Part shown: positions 62,124 through 64,000 of the stretch, piece by piece
Numbering within the stretch: position 1 is the first letter of the stretch
Layout: the number at the start of each line of letters is the position of its first letter
Assembly: GCF_000426545.1 (NCBI RefSeq)
Contig: NZ_AUFO01000011.1
Span: 91,192-155,191, forward strand
Reading direction: 5' to 3'
Source: Paenibacillus massiliensis subsp. panacisoli DSM 21345
GTDB taxonomy: Bacteria > Bacillota > Bacilli > Paenibacillales > Paenibacillaceae
Length of the DNA: 64,000 bases
Notes under the pieces: model-generated
What the model saw: the letters and a program-made list of their open reading frames with translations, nothing else
Database searches by the model: none
Told to the model about the DNA's origin: nothing
Translations under genes and position numbers: made by a program

Positions 62124-64000
62124 ATGATGAACATGAGCATGATCATCAGTGAGGAATATCCGTTAAGTGCTTATCAGAAGGACATATGGCTTGAGCAATG
62201 TATGCATCCAGACAAGCCTATATACAACATCGGGGGGTATATAGAGGTAAAGGGTCCACTTGATGCAGCACGGCTGGAGAGGGCTATCATGAGGCTGATC
62301 CATGACAATGATTCTCTCAGAATTCGCCTGACGGATCACAAGGGGGAGCCTCGCCTGACTCTATTGCCCGAGGTGGACTATAAGCTGCCATTTCATAATT
62401 TTACTAAGCAGGAAGACCCGAAGAAGTATTGCCAAGCGTGGATGAGAACGGAATTTTTGAAGCCATTTCAGTCTGACGATTACTATTTTCAGTTTCATTT
62501 GTTACAAGCAGATACTAATACATATTTTATATTACTCAAAGGCTACCATCTCATAATTGACGGCTGGGGATTTGCCCTGCTGATTAATCGAATGATGGAT
62601 AACTACAATAGCCTAGCACAAGGCATAGTAGATTCGAATACAGCGACTTACTCCTATACTGATTTCATCCTCGACAATCAGGAGTACCTGCAGTCTGCGA
62701 CGTTTTTGAAGGATAGAGAGTTTTGGAAAAACAAGCTGGCCACCCTTCCAGAGCCACTCTTTGGCAAGGAGGCAGTCCGTGGCAGGGACAGTGAAGATTC
62801 TATATGGAGCGATAGACAGACGCTGGCTATTCATAAGACACAGTATAATCAGATGCTGGAATTCTGTAAGGCAGAGGGCTGCTCTTCCTTCCATTATTTC
62901 TTGGGACTGCTGTTCCTGTATTTCAGCCGGGTGTGTAACCGCAGCGAGCTTGTGATCGGCGTACCGGTCTTTAACCGCAGTAAGGTACAGTACAAGCAGA
63001 CGCTTGGACACTTCGCCAACGTTCTACCGCTGCGAATCAGTCCGGGGCAGGACATGACCTTCAAGGAATTGCTGAGATTCATTAAGAGAGAACTGATGCA
63101 GTGCTACCGCCATCAGAAGATGCCTCTTGGGGAAATACAGAGAGCTGTGTACGAGCATTCCCAGAATAAAGGGAATTTGTTCGATATTTCGCTGTCCTTC
63201 GAGGAACAGGATATTAGCAACGCCTTCCAAGATACGATTTGCGGCAACGTAACGATGACGCATCATCATGAAAGAAATGCGCTCACACTCCTGATCTGGG
63301 GGCATGAAGGAGAGGGGGATGTAGCTGTTAATTTTGACTATCGCATTCAGACTTTTGCTGGATTTATTCCCATGGAGGATGTTATTCGCCATTTCAGGCA
63401 TTTGTTTGCTCAGGGAATGGAACACAGCGATACGCTGATCTCGCACATTAACATTGTGCCTGGGGATGAGCGTAGCGTTCAGCTTCATGACTTCAATCAG
63501 ACCGCCGCAGACTATCCGCGAGAGCAGACCATTCAGGAGCGATTCGAGGAACAGGCTGCGAGTAGGTCAGACCATCCGGCCCTCGTGTGGGATGGACAGC
63601 TGCTGACCTATCGGGAGCTGAATGCGCGGGCGAACCGTCTGGCTCGTACGCTGAGAGGACGAGGCGTGCAGCCAGATGATATCGTGGCGATCATGATGGA
63701 GCGCTCACCGGAGATGGTTATCGGCGTCCTGGCGACGCTCAAGGCTGGCGGAGCCTATCTGCCGATCGACCCGAACTATCCCGAGGAGCGGATTCAGTAC
63801 ATGCTGGAGGACAGCGGAGCCTCGTTGCTGCTGACCCAACAGCATCTGCTCGACAAGGCAGGGACTTATGCGGCGGACAGGATCATCGAAGTAGGCGCAG
63901 AGTATGTTCAGGTAGCCGCACCGGAGGATAGCATCAATCTGGAGCAGGTGAACAGCCCGAATGATCTGGCCTACATCATCTACACCTCAGGCTCGACGGG
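62124..64000 (+). CDS. Non-ribosomal peptide synthetase, N-terminal part (condensation and adenylation domains), runs off the window
   Basis: The frame is open from ATG 62124 to the last base (625 codons). Residues about 8-440 are a condensation domain: YPLSAYQKDIWLEQ at the front, and the catalytic motif as YHLIIDG (Tyr141, His142, Asp146), where the first His of HHxxxDG is replaced. An adenylation domain starts near residue 465 (QERFEEQAASRSDHPALVW; LTYRELNARANRLARTL; LKAGGAYLPIDPNYPEERI) and ends at the A3 motif YTSGSTG at the edge. A condensation domain in front of the first adenylation domain usually joins a fatty acid to the first amino acid, so a lipopeptide is likely. The product cannot be told from this part. 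Confidence 0.93.
   Translation, partial: MMNMSMIISEEYPLSAYQKDIWLEQCMHPDKPIYNIGGYIEVKGPLDAARLERAIMRLIHDNDSLRIRLTDHKGEPRLTLLPEVDYKLPFHNFTKQEDPKKYCQAWMRTEFLKPFQSDDYYFQFHLLQADTNTYFILLKGYHLIIDGWGFALLINRMMDNYNSLAQGIVDSNTATYSYTDFILDNQEYLQSATFLKDREFWKNKLATLPEPLFGKEAVRGRDSEDSIWSDRQTLAIHKTQYNQMLEFCKAEGCSSFHYFLGLLFLYFSRVCNRSELVIGVPVFNRSKVQYKQTLGHFANVLPLRISPGQDMTFKELLRFIKRELMQCYRHQKMPLGEIQRAVYEHSQNKGNLFDISLSFEEQDISNAFQDTICGNVTMTHHHERNALTLLIWGHEGEGDVAVNFDYRIQTFAGFIPMEDVIRHFRHLFAQGMEHSDTLISHINIVPGDERSVQLHDFNQTAADYPREQTIQERFEEQAASRSDHPALVWDGQLLTYRELNARANRLARTLRGRGVQPDDIVAIMMERSPEMVIGVLATLKAGGAYLPIDPNYPEERIQYMLEDSGASLLLTQQHLLDKAGTYAADRIIEVGAEYVQVAAPEDSINLEQVNSPNDLAYIIYTSGST

Overview
The window looks like a piece of a Paenibacillus chromosome (P. 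polymyxa-like). The evidence is strong AGGAGG-type ribosome binding sites, frequent GTG/TTG starts, Bacillales-type families (YojF-BshB2 for bacillithiol, YjcZ-family spore peptides, YezD, Lpl-type sugar importers that lack their own ATPase), a cre-like site, a Fur box, and a non-ribosomal peptide synthetase at the right edge. No rRNA, tRNA, CRISPR array, intact insertion sequence or prophage was seen. This is ordinary chromosome with a few mobile-looking repeats.

Layout. (1) 1-7629 is a galactan locus: an ABC importer (binding protein and two permeases), a cytosolic and a secreted GH53 endo-galactanase, and galactokinase. (2) 7774-10611 holds a resolvase-like mini protein, an AAA ATPase and an amidase. 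(3) 10818-13629 is a sulfane-sulfur unit: an ArsR regulator overlapping a four-part CoA-disulfide reductase/rhodanese/TusA/DsrE fusion. (4) 13980-19651 carries a phosphonate-type ABC importer (PhnD, PhnC, two PhnE) convergent with a YunD-type 5'-nucleotidase. (5) 19999-26094 has a large secreted protein, a divergent HxlR regulator/flavin monooxygenase pair and a ribA-ribD pair. (6) 26461-29402 is a TrpXYZ-like ABC importer. (7) 30027-33836 has a GH35 beta-galactosidase and a cellulase-like hydrolase. (8) 34160-40858 has a small membrane peptide, CheW, two small conserved proteins including YojF, BshB2, a MalY/PatB aminotransferase and a PAS-GGDEF-EAL protein. (9) 41211-44536 is a sulfate importer operon behind a structured leader, followed by two tiny YjcZ peptides. 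(10) 45215-54960 contains PdxK, a serine hydrolase, an MhqO-like dioxygenase, a Fur-controlled esterase behind a decayed siderophore permease, an aldo/keto reductase bracketed by two copies of a repeat, a thioredoxin, UppP and a CorC/HlyC transporter. (11) 55221-60556 contains a DUF1836 protein and a four-gene surface glycan cluster (two GT2 enzymes, a flippase, a pyruvyl transferase). (12) 60708-64000 has a second aldo/keto reductase and the first module of an NRPS that runs off the window.

How the parts work together. Galactan is cut outside by the secreted GH53, imported as oligosaccharides, trimmed inside by the second GH53 and probably by GH35, and galactose enters metabolism through GalK. 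Several units concern sulfur and thiol chemistry (sulfate uptake, persulfide handling, bacillithiol, a C-S lyase-like aminotransferase, thiol/quinone stress). In three ABC operons a hairpin terminator follows the binding-protein gene directly, which would make the binding protein in excess.

The most notable unexplained structure is a family of four intergenic hairpin-rich repeats (about 2584-2790, 34696-34831, 50546-50762 and 51794-52008). They share a conserved asymmetric core with two direct AGYGRTCGC-like motifs around an apical stem. Two near-identical copies with perfect 12-bp terminal inverted repeats flank one aldo/keto reductase gene.
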